From NCBI RefSeq assembly GCF_900100185.1, contig NZ_FNEN01000001.1, positions 1 through 64,000 of the forward strand: 64,000 nucleotides of DNA, read 5' to 3'. The notes beneath the pieces are model-generated. The model had not been told where the DNA came from. It did not search any database and worked only from the letters and a program-made list of their open reading frames with translations. Positions 25,903 to 34,139 of this stretch are shown here, piece after piece (the first letter of the stretch is position 1; each line of letters opens with the position of its first letter). This DNA is from Natribacillus halophilus. GTDB lineage: Bacteria > Bacillota > Bacilli > Bacillales > Marinococcaceae. The position numbers and the translations under genes are program-made.

Positions 25903-26694
25903 TTGGATTTACAATTGCAGAATAAAGCAGCCCTCGTTCTCGCGGGAAGCAAAGGACTGGGACGGGCTATTGCCACCGAGTTGGCCCGCGAAGGCGCCAA
26001 AGTTATGATCGCAAGCCGGGACGAAGAACAACTGGAGCAAACGGTGGGGGAGATCCGGAGAGACATCGCCGGGACAGAGATGCAGTATGCCGTTTGTGAT
26101 CTTACGAACGAAGAGGACATCAAAGCTGCCGTAAGCAAGACGGTGGATCAATACGGTACCATTGATGTTTTGATCAACAACAGCGGGGGACCGAAAGCGG
26201 GTGGATTTGAAGATGTGAATGCCCAGGATTGGCAGAACGCTTATGAGTTAAATTTACTCAGCTATGTTCGCGCCACCGATGCAGCCTTGCCTCATATGAA
26301 AACGCAACAACACGGACGCATCGTGAATATCACGTCTTCATCGATCAAGCAAGCTTTGGACGACATGGTGCTCTCCAACACTTTTCGGGCGGGAGTGCTC
26401 GGTTTGACGAAAAGCCTGGCCTCAGAATACGCCGGCGATAATATCCTCGTAAACACCGTCGGCCCGGGTCGAATCGCCACCGATCGCGTGGCTTCGCTGG
26501 ATGAGTTAAAAGCATCGAAGCAAAATAAAGATGTAGACACGGTGCAAAAAGAAGCAGAAGCAAGCATTCCCGCCGGACGGTACGGCCAGCCGGAAGAATT
26601 CGCAAAAACGGTGGCGTTTCTCGCCTCAGGCGCGAATAGTTACGTTACCGGAGAAGCGATGCTCGTGGATGGGGGCTTGGTGAAGGCGCTGTAA
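25903..26694 (+). CDS. SDR family oxidoreductase with atypical active site
   Basis: 263-residue short-chain dehydrogenase-like protein starting at TTG 25903, one base after the FAH stop, with AGAGGAGGCG upstream. Rossmann motif is seen as LVLAGSKGLGRAIA, and NNSGGPKAG replaces the usual NNAG. The canonical YxxxK pair is absent: the position reads SNTFRAG, giving SxxxR, after the ITSSS serine stretch. The C-terminal YVTGEAMLVDGG is normal. Related to the group annotated as 3-oxoacyl-ACP reductase-like; activity is uncertain. Confidence 0.85.
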   Translation: MDLQLQNKAALVLAGSKGLGRAIATELAREGAKVMIASRDEEQLEQTVGEIRRDIAGTEMQYAVCDLTNEEDIKAAVSKTVDQYGTIDVLINNSGGPKAGGFEDVNAQDWQNAYELNLLSYVRATDAALPHMKTQQHGRIVNITSSSIKQALDDMVLSNTFRAGVLGLTKSLASEYAGDNILVNTVGPGRIATDRVASLDELKASKQNKDVDTVQKEAEASIPAGRYGQPEEFAKTVAFLASGANSYVTGEAMLVDGGLVKAL

Positions 26695-26718
26695 GTACAA
26701 GAATCCAGTAGAACCGGT

Positions 26719-26790
26719 ATCTCAGGGGTAGCACGACAAGAACGAAAAAAAGTAGTTACCCCTGAGATTCAGCCCTCTGGGTAACTACTT
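26719..26790 (+). other. Two mutually exclusive inverted repeats downstream of the mtnE operon
   Basis: Stem A pairs ATCTCAGGGGTA (26719-26730) with TACCCCTGAGAT (26757-26768). Stem B pairs AAGTAGTTACCC (26750-26761) with GGGTAACTACTT (26779-26790). Both are perfect 12-bp stems and share bases 26757-26761, so only one can form at a time. Confidence 0.7.
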
Positions 26791-26832
26791 CATCCAAGTA
26801 GTGAACACTGCCCCTGGGACATGTTCTATTGG

Positions 26833-26866
26833 AGACCGTTGGTATTAGCAACACCCTCGGTCTTTT
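26833..26866 (+). terminator. Probable operon terminator
   Basis: AGACCG...CGGTCT stem with inner GTTG/CAAC pairing followed by TTTT, about 140 bp past the SDR stop. Confidence 0.6.
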
Positions 26867-26935
26867 AGCTTATTCAATGCGGAATTTGATTAAACAACAA
26901 TTCAAGCATAGATGAAAAAAATTGAGGGATCCATG

Positions 26936-27504
26936 ATGGAAATACGAGTGTTGCGATATTTTATTGCGGTAGCGAATCAACAGAGTATTTCGGCGGCAGC
27001 ACAACATTTACATTAGAAATTATTAGCGGAGAAATCTACATCGGCGGTGGCGAAACAGAAGCGATGCACCTGATTGCTAAAACGTTAAAATCATTACTAA
27101 ACGATTATCCAAGTATCCAGTTTCATTTATAAAGTGGCAACGCGGATGACATTACGGATAAACTAGACAGTGGATTATTGGACTTCGGTATTGTCATAGA
27201 ACCGACAGATAAGCGGGCTACCGATGTTTGGGGTGTATTAATGCGCAATATTACTGGGACATATAACTTGCTTTATAACGCCACCCTCATGGTTGAAGAA
27301 GGCCTTGGCTATGCTTTGTGCATAGATAAACTTATTAACACGTCAGGCGACAGCAACCTTTGTTTTAGACCTTTGAACCCTGAATTACAGGCCGGTTTAA
27401 ATATTATCTGGAAAAAACATCAAGTCTTCTCCGCTGCAGCAAGTAAATTTTTAGATCGAATTCGACATAATATTGAAACATATAACGACAATGCAATCGA
27501 GTAG
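26936..27504 (+). pseudogene. LysR-family regulator, decayed
   Basis: Begins like a LysR protein (MEIRVLRYFIAVANQQSI, then AAAQHLH and a stop). Most of the helix-turn-helix and linker is missing. A different frame resumes with SGEIYIGGGETEAMHLIAK, the start of the effector domain, and runs to a stop after YPSIQFHL. The same frame continues through SGNADDITDKLDSGLLDFG. Another ~50 residues are missing between GVLMRN and TYNLLYNATLMVEEGLGYA. The end (GLNIIWKKHQVFS) is normal. At least two deletions, one frameshift and one stop make it non-functional. ATG 26933 is also possible. Confidence 0.85.
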
Positions 27505-27533
27505 GAGACGGTTAGTCACCGCCTCCTACTCGA

Positions 27534-27935
27534 TTAAACCTCTATTTTATCCTTTTTATGAATATCCTCCGTCCCTGCATCCAAAGCGGTCTTGTAATAG
27601 TTGCATTTATGATTAATAAGTTCCATCGTCTTATTTATTTCTTCCATCTGTGCTTCTACAACCGCTTTTCTTTCCAGGAACATATCGTATCTCTGTTGCA
27701 ACGTGGCATCCCCATCAGCAACCCAATCGATAAATGTTTTAATTTCCTTGATCGGCATCCCTGTGGATTTGAGACATTCAATAACTTTTAAAGCTTCTAT
27801 ATCGGACTCTTTAAACAATCGTGTTCCGCTGGATGTACGATTTACAAAAGGCAATAGGCCTTCCTTGTCGTAGTAACGTAGAGTGTATACGGTCAGATTT
27901 AACTCTTTTGCAACTTCCCCGATAGAATATTCCAT
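27534..27935 (-). CDS. MerR family transcriptional regulator
   Basis: 133-residue regulator. N-terminal winged helix-turn-helix with YSIGEVAKELNLTVYTLRYY and the FVNRTSSGTRLF wing, then a helical dimerisation coil (~80-118). One cysteine (C110, HKCNYY) is the only candidate thiol or metal ligand. It resembles the small AdhR/YraB-like MerR proteins that answer to reactive aldehydes or electrophiles. AGGAGATGAG precedes the ATG. Its own promoter carries a typical MerR operator (next entry). No obvious structural target gene is adjacent. Confidence 0.88.
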   Translation of the reverse strand: MEYSIGEVAKELNLTVYTLRYYDKEGLLPFVNRTSSGTRLFKESDIEALKVIECLKSTGMPIKEIKTFIDWVADGDATLQQRYDMFLERKAVVEAQMEEINKTMELINHKCNYYKTALDAGTEDIHKKDKIEV

Positions 27936-27954
27936 CCTCGCTCATCTCCTATTA

Positions 27955-27985
27955 TATTTAGACTTCGAGTTAACTCTATGAGCAA
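27955..27985 (-). promoter_or_regulatory. MerR-type promoter with 19-bp spacer and operator
   Basis: On the minus strand TTGCTC (27980-27985), a 19-bp spacer and TAAATA (27955-27960). The spacer holds the perfect palindrome GAGTTAACTC. An over-long spacer filled by a dyad is the hallmark of MerR-controlled promoters, so autoregulation is likely. Confidence 0.7.
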
Positions 27986-28204
27986 ATGTATCATGTTGTA
28001 TGCTCATTGTCAAAGCATGTTGGCATTCTTGACTTATAGTTGGCTATAGGTTTTATGCTCATTTTACATCGGAAGGAGTGAAACCGTTGAAAGGGTGGAG
28101 TTCCGATCCCAAAATTCTTTTCGGAACTGGTAGACAGTTCACGTTCATTGTGGTAATCTGTTAAAAGATGTAGGGATATTCCTATACATCCTATACAAAT
28201 AAAA

Positions 28205-28293
28205 TTCACTAGGGGAGCCATTAAGTGGCTGAGAAAGGCTTAGCTTTGACCCTTGGAACCTGATCTGGTTTATACCAGCGTAGGGAAGTGGAG
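28205..28293 (+). ncRNA. TPP riboswitch (THI element) 1, upstream of tenA
   Basis: Contains the conserved GGGGAGCC, GGCTGAGAAAGGCTTAG, GACCCTTGGAACCTGATCTGG, ATACCAGCGTAGGGAAGTGG blocks. P1 can form between TCACT (28206-28210) and AGTGGA (28286-28291). Followed by a terminator, so thiamine pyrophosphate should repress tenA by early termination. Confidence 0.96.
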
Positions 28294-28325
28294 TTACAAG
28301 TCATATCTATTGCTGTACATATGAC

Positions 28326-28358
28326 CAGTCGCTCTGTTTCCCTGAGGGCGGCTTTTTT
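28326..28358 (+). terminator. Expression-platform terminator of TPP riboswitch 1
   Basis: GTCGCTC / GGGCGGC stem with two G-U pairs, followed by TTTTTT, between the riboswitch and tenA. Confidence 0.8.
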
Positions 28359-28396
28359 GCGTGTCTCCTCTCGTGATAAAAAATGGAGGAAATTTT

Positions 28397-29071
28397 ATGT
28401 CATTTACAGAAGAACTTAGACGTGAAGCTGATCCAATTTTTCAGGCTATCTTTACCCACCCTTTTGTACAAGGCATCGGAAACGGATCATTACAGTCCGA
28501 ACAGCTTATTCATTACGTGAAGCAAGACTTTGAGTATTTGAATACTTTTATTCAAATTTATGGACAGGCGATCCATCAATGCGACAATCGAAAAGACATG
28601 GCAATGTTTAACGAACAAATATCATTTATTTTAAATAGCGAGATTCACCCCCATAATAACTTTTGTGAAGTAGCAGGCGTTCAGTATGAAGATCTACAAT
28701 ATGAACGACTCGCGCCGACCGCGCATCATTACACACGCCATATGCTAGATGTTGCTCAAAGTGGGTCACTGGGAGAAATATTAGCTGTGCTCCTCCCATG
28801 TCCATGGACTTACAATGAAATCGGAGACTATTTAAAAAGCGAAAAACAACCAAACAAATCTCACCCATTCTACGAATGGATCAACTTTTACAGCCGTGAA
28901 AAAGGCGAAATGAACGTCACTGAAGATTTCCGTTCTCGCTTGGATGCATATGCTAAAACGGCGAGTGTACATGAAAAAGAACAGATGAAAGATCATTTCA
29001 TTAAAAGCTGCCAACTCGAATATTCGTTTTGGGAGATGTCGTATAATCAGGAAAAGTGGCCAGTGTTATAG
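28397..29071 (+). CDS. tenA: Thiaminase II / aminopyrimidine aminohydrolase TenA
   Basis: Salvages base-degraded thiamine by hydrolysing 4-amino-5-aminomethyl-2-methylpyrimidine to HMP. 224 residues from ATG 28397, after GGAGG. The catalytic cysteine is C135 in LLPCPWTYNEIG and the substrate aspartate is D44 in VKQDFEYL, both at the same numbers as in B. subtilis TenA. The C-terminal glutamate lies in CQLEYSFWEMSY. It stands between two TPP riboswitches and upstream of the ykoEDC transporter, pointing to uptake and salvage of thiamine pyrimidine breakdown products. Confidence 0.95.
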   Translation: MSFTEELRREADPIFQAIFTHPFVQGIGNGSLQSEQLIHYVKQDFEYLNTFIQIYGQAIHQCDNRKDMAMFNEQISFILNSEIHPHNNFCEVAGVQYEDLQYERLAPTAHHYTRHMLDVAQSGSLGEILAVLLPCPWTYNEIGDYLKSEKQPNKSHPFYEWINFYSREKGEMNVTEDFRSRLDAYAKTASVHEKEQMKDHFIKSCQLEYSFWEMSYNQEKWPVL

Positions 29072-29129
29072 TTTAAGATCTGTAATACTGTTCATTTTCG
29101 GGGATTTTCTATAAAACAATGAAATAAAT

Positions 29130-29222
29130 GTTCACTGGGGGAGCCGCTGGACGGCTGAGAAAAGCTTAGCTTTGACCCTTGGAACCTGATCTGGTTCATA
29201 CCGGCGTAGGGAAGTGGAGTTC
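29130..29222 (+). ncRNA. TPP riboswitch (THI element) 2, upstream of ykoE
   Basis: Same conserved blocks as copy 1 (GGGGGAGCC, CTGAGAAAAGCTTAG, GACCCTTGGAACCTGATCTGG, ATACCGGCGTAGGGAAGTGG). Close in sequence to copy 1, suggesting duplication with its platform. Confidence 0.96.
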
Positions 29223-29258
29223 GTGTGTCATGATTAACGAGTCTGTTTTTTATTTGAC

Positions 29259-29296
29259 AAAAGCCACTCTGATTCTCTCAGGGTGGCTTTTATTTT
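29259..29296 (+). terminator. Expression-platform terminator of TPP riboswitch 2
   Basis: Hairpin AAAGCCACTCTGA / TCAGGGTGGCTTT followed by TATTTTG. Confidence 0.88.
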
Positions 29297-29316
29297 GCTG
29301 GAGGTAAAGCTGTAAT

Positions 29317-29928
29317 ATGATACCAACAAGAAAGCTTCAACTTCGGGACATTATCGTTATGTCTGCCATTTCTATTGTCTTCGGAATTCTTTACCTTATA
29401 TGGATCTTTGCTGCAGGTCTTCTGTCCGGCGTTATAGGTCCTATGGGCGGGGCATTATTATCAGGTTTATGGATTATGGCTTGTATTGTTTGTGCGTACA
29501 TCATTCGCAAGCCCGGTGTTGCCTTCATGGGTGAAATGATTGCTGCATTCACAGAAGTACTCATTGGTTCAGTTAGTGCAGGGTCTGTACTTTTGCTGGG
29601 ATTTACCCAAGGAATCGGTTGCGAAATAGTGATTGCCCTATTTTTATGGCGCAGATATTCGCTTCCGATACTTATGCTAGCCGGTATGGGTGGAACCACT
29701 GCGAATTTTATCACGAGCTATTTCGTGTCGGGCTGGAGCCAATTTGCCCCCAGCTTGTTAATGGTTATGCTTGGTACAATGCTTATAAGCGGTGCACTGG
29801 CTGCCTGGTTAAGTAAAGGCATCGCCGATCAACTTGCCCGAACAGGGGTATTAAATGATTTCGCACTCGGACGTGAAAAATTACAACAACAGAGGGAGGA
29901 AAGCAATCATGGTTTGCGTGCAAACTGA
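29317..29928 (+). CDS. ykoE: ECF transporter S component YkoE (HMP/thiamine)
   Basis: Substrate-binding membrane protein of the energy-coupling-factor transporter YkoEDC, for thiamine or its pyrimidine HMP. 203 residues, about six hydrophobic segments (AISIVFGILYLIWIFAAG near the start). GGAGGT precedes the ATG. It overlaps ykoD by 20 bp. Placed behind a TPP riboswitch. The ykoF thiamine-binding gene found in B. subtilis ykoFEDC is missing, and tenA is next door instead. Confidence 0.92.
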   Translation: MIPTRKLQLRDIIVMSAISIVFGILYLIWIFAAGLLSGVIGPMGGALLSGLWIMACIVCAYIIRKPGVAFMGEMIAAFTEVLIGSVSAGSVLLLGFTQGIGCEIVIALFLWRRYSLPILMLAGMGGTTANFITSYFVSGWSQFAPSLLMVMLGTMLISGALAAWLSKGIADQLARTGVLNDFALGREKLQQQREESNHGLRAN

Positions 29929-31606
29929 GCAACTTTCGATCCGTTATCCGACGGTGGAGACACCGACGGTTCAAGATATTACAGCTTTCTTTCGTTCCGG
30001 CTCCCGTTCTTTAATTCTCGGCCCAAGTGGTGTAGGAAAAAGTACACTTATTCTGGCTCTCAACGGAATCATCCCGCAATCGTTAGACGCTGAAGTCTCC
30101 GGTGAAATCGCCATCGGAGATGTTCATCCACAACATCAAACGGTAGGCGAAATGTCGCGGAAGGTAGGCATTCTTTTTCAAGACCCCGAGACACAATTTT
30201 GTATGTACTCCGTTGAAGAAGAAGTCGCGTTTGGGTTGGAGAATTTGCAAGTGCCTCGGGAAAAAATGGAACCCGTTATTCATGATTCCCTTCAAAATGC
30301 CGGCTTGTTACATGTCAGACAAGAGCCTATTCATGCCCTTTCCGGCGGAATGAAGCAAAAACTCGCGTTGGCATGTCTGATGGCCATTGACCCTGAAGTA
30401 CTCATACTTGACGAGCCAACGGCGAACCTCGACCCTCAAGCAACCATCGACGTTTTTGCATTGATCGACCACTGGGGGAAGCGTGCGAATAAAACGATGA
30501 TTTTCATCGAACATCAACTGGATGATATGATCCATTTCATCGATGACGTCATCATTTTAAACAAAAGTGGGAAGGTGGCTTACACAGGAAAACCAAGGGC
30601 TTTATTTCAAGAACATGCGAACCGATTATTCGCCGATGGGATATGGTTACCCAAAACGGTGCGCACCGCAATAACATTGGAAGACCGAATCAAATGGGAT
30701 CCTTTTCCGCTTGTACTTACTGAACTTGAGCAGCAATTAAAAAAAGAAGGGATCCCGCAGCCCGCTATGCCGTATCCAAAAGCAGAAGAGGAACCAAAAT
30801 CAGAGAAACCGATCGTTGAAATGCAAGATGTTTATTATCAATATGACCATAAATCGAAGAGCCCTTTCGTATTGTCCGGGCTTACACTTCACATCCATCG
30901 GGGTGAATTCGTCGCACTTGCAGGGCCGAATGGCGCAGGGAAAAGTACCGTCGCTCAACTGCTTCTCGGAGTAAAAAAACCATCCTCAGGGATTATTAAA
31001 TGGAAAGACCGCCCATTGGCCTCGTGGCCAGGTGATCAATTTATGAGTCAAATCGGACTTGTCATGCAAAATCCCGAGAGTCAGTTCATTACAGAGCGAG
31101 TCGACGAAGAGATCTCCTTTGGACCAAAACGTATGGGATGGTCCAAAGACGAGCTTCAATCTCATGTCGATCAACTGCTCGAGACGTTCGACCTCGCCCA
31201 TGTTCGAGCCCAAAACCCTTTTTCCTTAAGCCAGGGGCAAAAACGACGGCTATCTGTTGCCACCATGCTCTTCAATCACCAGGAGCTTCTCATCCTTGAT
31301 GAACCTACGTTTGGCCAGGATGCCGCGAATACCGAGCAATTGATGAAACTGTTAAAATCCCTTCAAAAACAAGGGAAAACGATTCTTATGATCACACATG
31401 ATATGGGCTTGGCGGACCAATATGCCTCTCGGATGATTGTCTTACAAGAAGGTGGTTGTGCATATGAGGGAGCGCCCGTAACGTTTCTACATTCCCTTCA
31501 TTATCAACCATTACGGGATCAAACCAACCTAACAACACCCTTGGATCGAAAATTATACCAATGGCAGCATCAAGTTCAACAGAAGGTAAGCGTTCAATAT
31601 GCTTGA
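29909..31606 (+). CDS. ykoD: ECF transporter double ATPase YkoD
   Basis: 565-residue fusion of two ABC ATPase domains that energise YkoE transport. Domain 1: Walker A GPSGVGKST, signature LSGGMKQK, Walker B ILDEPTANLD. Domain 2 (from ~residue 300): GPNGAGKST, LSQGQKRR, ILDEPTFGQD. ATG 29909 follows AGGGAGGA inside the end of ykoE; the longer frame from 29855 is not needed. It overlaps ykoC by 8 bp. The second domain ends in a normal ITHDMGLADQY switch. Confidence 0.95.
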   Translation: MVCVQTEQLSIRYPTVETPTVQDITAFFRSGSRSLILGPSGVGKSTLILALNGIIPQSLDAEVSGEIAIGDVHPQHQTVGEMSRKVGILFQDPETQFCMYSVEEEVAFGLENLQVPREKMEPVIHDSLQNAGLLHVRQEPIHALSGGMKQKLALACLMAIDPEVLILDEPTANLDPQATIDVFALIDHWGKRANKTMIFIEHQLDDMIHFIDDVIILNKSGKVAYTGKPRALFQEHANRLFADGIWLPKTVRTAITLEDRIKWDPFPLVLTELEQQLKKEGIPQPAMPYPKAEEEPKSEKPIVEMQDVYYQYDHKSKSPFVLSGLTLHIHRGEFVALAGPNGAGKSTVAQLLLGVKKPSSGIIKWKDRPLASWPGDQFMSQIGLVMQNPESQFITERVDEEISFGPKRMGWSKDELQSHVDQLLETFDLAHVRAQNPFSLSQGQKRRLSVATMLFNHQELLILDEPTFGQDAANTEQLMKLLKSLQKQGKTILMITHDMGLADQYASRMIVLQEGGCAYEGAPVTFLHSLHYQPLRDQTNLTTPLDRKLYQWQHQVQQKVSVQYA

Positions 31607-32375
31607 ACAATACCAAACGGCCCATCACTTTCTCCAACAAATCAATCCGTTACTGAAATTACTGGCGTTGCTAGCTGTCATAGCCACCATGATTTTCGTT
31701 TTTGATCCCTGGACACCCCTGCTTTTGTGGGTAGTTTCCGTATTGATGCTTCATTTCTTGGGCGGGATTCCTGTAAAGTTCATTGCGTTTATCAGTATTC
31801 CTTTTCTTTTGTTCGGTTTTACGTTTGTCTGGATCAACGCTATATTTCCTGCAGAAAGAGGAGACGTGATTCTGTTTTCGGTTTTTGGCTTGCCCATTGC
31901 ATTGGAAAATATTGAAACAGGTATATCACTCGGGTTTCGCAGCCTTGTATTTGGCACTTGGTCGATCCTGTTTGTCTTAACCACGAGCCCGATGACATTT
32001 ATGCATAGCCTCATCCAAAACGGCAAACTGTCCCCACGTTTTGGTTATGGCATCATGGCAGCCTACCGTTTAATTCCGTTGTTCAAAAACGAATATCAGC
32101 AAATGCGTCTCGCCCATCGTATTCGGGGACTTGGTGAGAGTGGCGGCCTTCTGGGGGGCATTCGTCAAATGAAGCGTTATGCCATTCCTTTGCTCGCCAG
32201 TGCCATTCGCAAAGCTGGGCGTTTGGCGATTGCCATGGAATCCAAAGGTTTTGATGGGAGTCGAGACCGTACTTACTATCGCGTTGTTCGTTGGTCATCG
32301 AAAGATGCTATATTTGCTACAATCGTTTCCATGATCCTCATTATTTTAATGATCGGTAGGCAAGGGTGGGTTTAA
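31599..32375 (+). CDS. ykoC: ECF transporter T component YkoC
   Basis: 258-residue transmembrane coupling subunit linking YkoE with the YkoD ATPase. About five hydrophobic segments and the cytosolic coupling-helix motif HRIRGLGESGG, the T-component equivalent of the Ala-Arg-Gly signature, plus a second one around AMESKGFDGSRDRTYYR. Start overlaps ykoD by 8 bp, with AAGGTAAG upstream. Last gene of the riboswitch operon, followed by a terminator. Confidence 0.93.
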   Translation: MLEQYQTAHHFLQQINPLLKLLALLAVIATMIFVFDPWTPLLLWVVSVLMLHFLGGIPVKFIAFISIPFLLFGFTFVWINAIFPAERGDVILFSVFGLPIALENIETGISLGFRSLVFGTWSILFVLTTSPMTFMHSLIQNGKLSPRFGYGIMAAYRLIPLFKNEYQQMRLAHRIRGLGESGGLLGGIRQMKRYAIPLLASAIRKAGRLAIAMESKGFDGSRDRTYYRVVRWSSKDAIFATIVSMILIILMIGRQGWV

Positions 32376-32399
32376 CATCATACCATAACCATCTACTTT

Positions 32400-32440
32400 G
32401 GTAGGGTCTTGTTCGATTCCGAAGTACCCTACCTCTTTTT
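32400..32440 (+). terminator. Terminator of the ykoEDC operon
   Basis: Hairpin GGTAGGGT / ACCCTACC followed by TCTTTTT. Confidence 0.85.
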
Positions 32441-32446
32441 GATATA

Positions 32447-32507
32447 TTGACAGATGAGAACAAAAATATTACTATATTGTCAACCTTTAAATATTAATGG
32501 TTAACAA
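32447..32507 (+). promoter_or_regulatory. bioB promoter with BirA operator
   Basis: TTGACA (32447-32452), 17-bp spacer, TACTAT (32470-32475). Immediately after comes the dyad TTGTCAACC (32477-32485), 13 bp, GGTTAACAA (32499-32507), which matches the Bacillus BirA biotin operator. Biotin-loaded BirA would block transcription at the start point. Confidence 0.9.
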
Positions 32508-32545
32508 TAAACGGGTGATTCATTTACTTACGATGGAGGCAGAGT

Positions 32546-32590
32546 ATGACACATGAGTTAATTTAAAAGAGCAAAAGGTATCTTTGCAAA
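32546..32590 (+). pseudogene. Relic of bioA start
   Basis: GGAGG followed by ATG encoding MTHELI, stop, KSKRYL. B. subtilis BioA begins MTHDLIEKSKKHLW, so one GAA-to-TAA change and loss of the remainder explain the sequence. It lies between the BirA operator and bioB, where bio genes sit in complete operons. Confidence 0.65.
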
Positions 32591-32646
32591 AATGGCGCGC
32601 GATTACATTGATATCTCAATGCTTAAAAACCAAGTGGAGGTAGCAA

Positions 32647-33651
32647 ATGAATAATTGGATGGAATTAGCTGAACGTGTGTTAGACGGTGGAGAAATAACC
32701 AATGAAGAAGCAGGATCAATATTAGAATGTCCCGATGATGAAATATTATTGCTTATGCATGCTGCTTTCCAGATTCGAAAGCATCATTATGGAAAAAAAG
32801 TAAAATTGAATATGATTATGAATGCAAAGTCTGGTTTGTGTCCGGAGAACTGTGGATATTGTGCCCAGTCGGTCATCTCAACAGCGCCAGTTGATGCCTA
32901 TCGATTTGTCGACAAAGAGACGCTTTTAGAAGGCGCAAAGCAGGCACACGATCTCAATATTGGGACGTACTGTATTGTTGCGAGCGGAAGAGGGCCGTCC
33001 AACCGTGAAGTTGACAAGGTGATAGAAGCTGTAGAAGAAATTAAAGAAACTTACGGATTAAAGCTGTGCGCATGTCTTGGACTCTTAAAACCTGAGCAGG
33101 CGAAGCGCCTGAAAAAAGCTGGGATTGACCGTTACAATCATAATATCAATACATCAAAGAGCAATCATTCAAACATTACCACTTCTCACACGTATGATGA
33201 TCGCGTGAATACGGTTGATATTGCAAAAGAGTCGGGAATGTCCCCATGCTCTGGAGTGATTGTGGGGATGAAGGAGACAAGGCAGGATGTTGTAGACATG
33301 GCAAACAGTTTAAAACACCTGGATGCGGACTCTATTCCAGTAAATTTTTTACATGCGATTGACGGAACGCCATTAGAAGGCGTCAACGAATTGGATCCCT
33401 TATATTGCTTGAAAGTTTTAGCGTTATTCCGTTTTGTGAATCCCGCTAAAGAAATCCGAATCTCCGGCGGTCGAGAAGTGAACCTTCGTTCTTTACAGCC
33501 ATTAGGATTATATGCGGCCAATTCAATTTTTGTGGGGAGTTACTTAACGACAGAGGGGCAAGAAGAAACCGAAGATCATAAAATGCTGATGGACCTTGGG
33601 TTTGAGGTGGAGTCGGTTGAAGAAATGAAAGCTAGCTTGGCAAAGAATTAG
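32647..33651 (+). CDS. bioB: Biotin synthase
   Basis: Radical-SAM enzyme inserting sulfur into dethiobiotin. 334 residues. The 4Fe-4S motif CxxxCxxC is in SGLCPENCGYCAQS; the second cluster region includes NHNINTSKSNH and the conserved arginine in EIRISGGREVNLR. GTGGAGGT precedes the ATG. It is the only intact biotin gene in the window, under a BirA operator; with bioA lost here the cell may depend on imported dethiobiotin or on genes elsewhere. Confidence 0.97.
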   Translation: MNNWMELAERVLDGGEITNEEAGSILECPDDEILLLMHAAFQIRKHHYGKKVKLNMIMNAKSGLCPENCGYCAQSVISTAPVDAYRFVDKETLLEGAKQAHDLNIGTYCIVASGRGPSNREVDKVIEAVEEIKETYGLKLCACLGLLKPEQAKRLKKAGIDRYNHNINTSKSNHSNITTSHTYDDRVNTVDIAKESGMSPCSGVIVGMKETRQDVVDMANSLKHLDADSIPVNFLHAIDGTPLEGVNELDPLYCLKVLALFRFVNPAKEIRISGGREVNLRSLQPLGLYAANSIFVGSYLTTEGQEETEDHKMLMDLGFEVESVEEMKASLAKN

Positions 33652-33750
33652 CAGGTAGTCATCAAGTAACTCCCCATACTTTTTTGGATGAAAGGCTCCT
33701 TTTAGCTGCCACTTAATGCAAATAGCCGGCATTTTTTCTTTTCTTTTTAC

Positions 33751-33933
33751 ATGGCTGAAGAAAAAGGTATTGACGATGCACTTCAACCCAATTCTGGTCA
33801 TAGCAATCGTCGTCAATCGCTCGAGGTTTATTCAAAACTGGCGATAACAGTAGTACAAGAAGGGTACGAACAAGTGATTGGTTATTTTCCGGAAGATCAC
33901 ATTTCCATATTTTGTGACATAGGTGGCACCTAA
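33751..33933 (+). pseudogene. C-terminal fragment of a tyrosine recombinase/integrase
   Basis: The 60-residue frame contains NSGHSNRRQSLEVYSKLAI and a following VVQEGYEQVIG, which resembles the end of phage-type integrases: the GHS...YS region includes the catalytic tyrosine. No catalytic arginine box precedes it, so only the tail remains. The rest of the 33652-34139 gap shows no gene apart from a terminator-like hairpin. Confidence 0.5.
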
Positions 33934-34034
33934 CGGAACGTTCGCTGGTTCTACCCCATATGAGCAGTATTATCCTGTTATATAGGCCTATTAATAGTAA
34001 TTATTACAAAAATTATAGCAGAGAAGGGTAGATG

Positions 34035-34074
34035 AAACATTCTCGTACATGTGGTGCGGGGATGTTTTTTATTT
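34035..34074 (+). terminator. Terminator-like hairpin
   Basis: AAACATTC / GGGATGTTT with a long loop, followed by TTTTTTATTTT. Confidence 0.4.
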
Positions 34075-34139
34075 TGAGTATAGCTAGCTCACCAGAGGTA
34101 AATGTTATCTAGGGATCCCAGTTTATCGGAGGTTTAAGG

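Noticed and set aside
26719-26790. Insertion-sequence ends
   Set aside because: The inverted repeats are perfect but enclose only 17-26 bp and no transposase or target duplication is seen.
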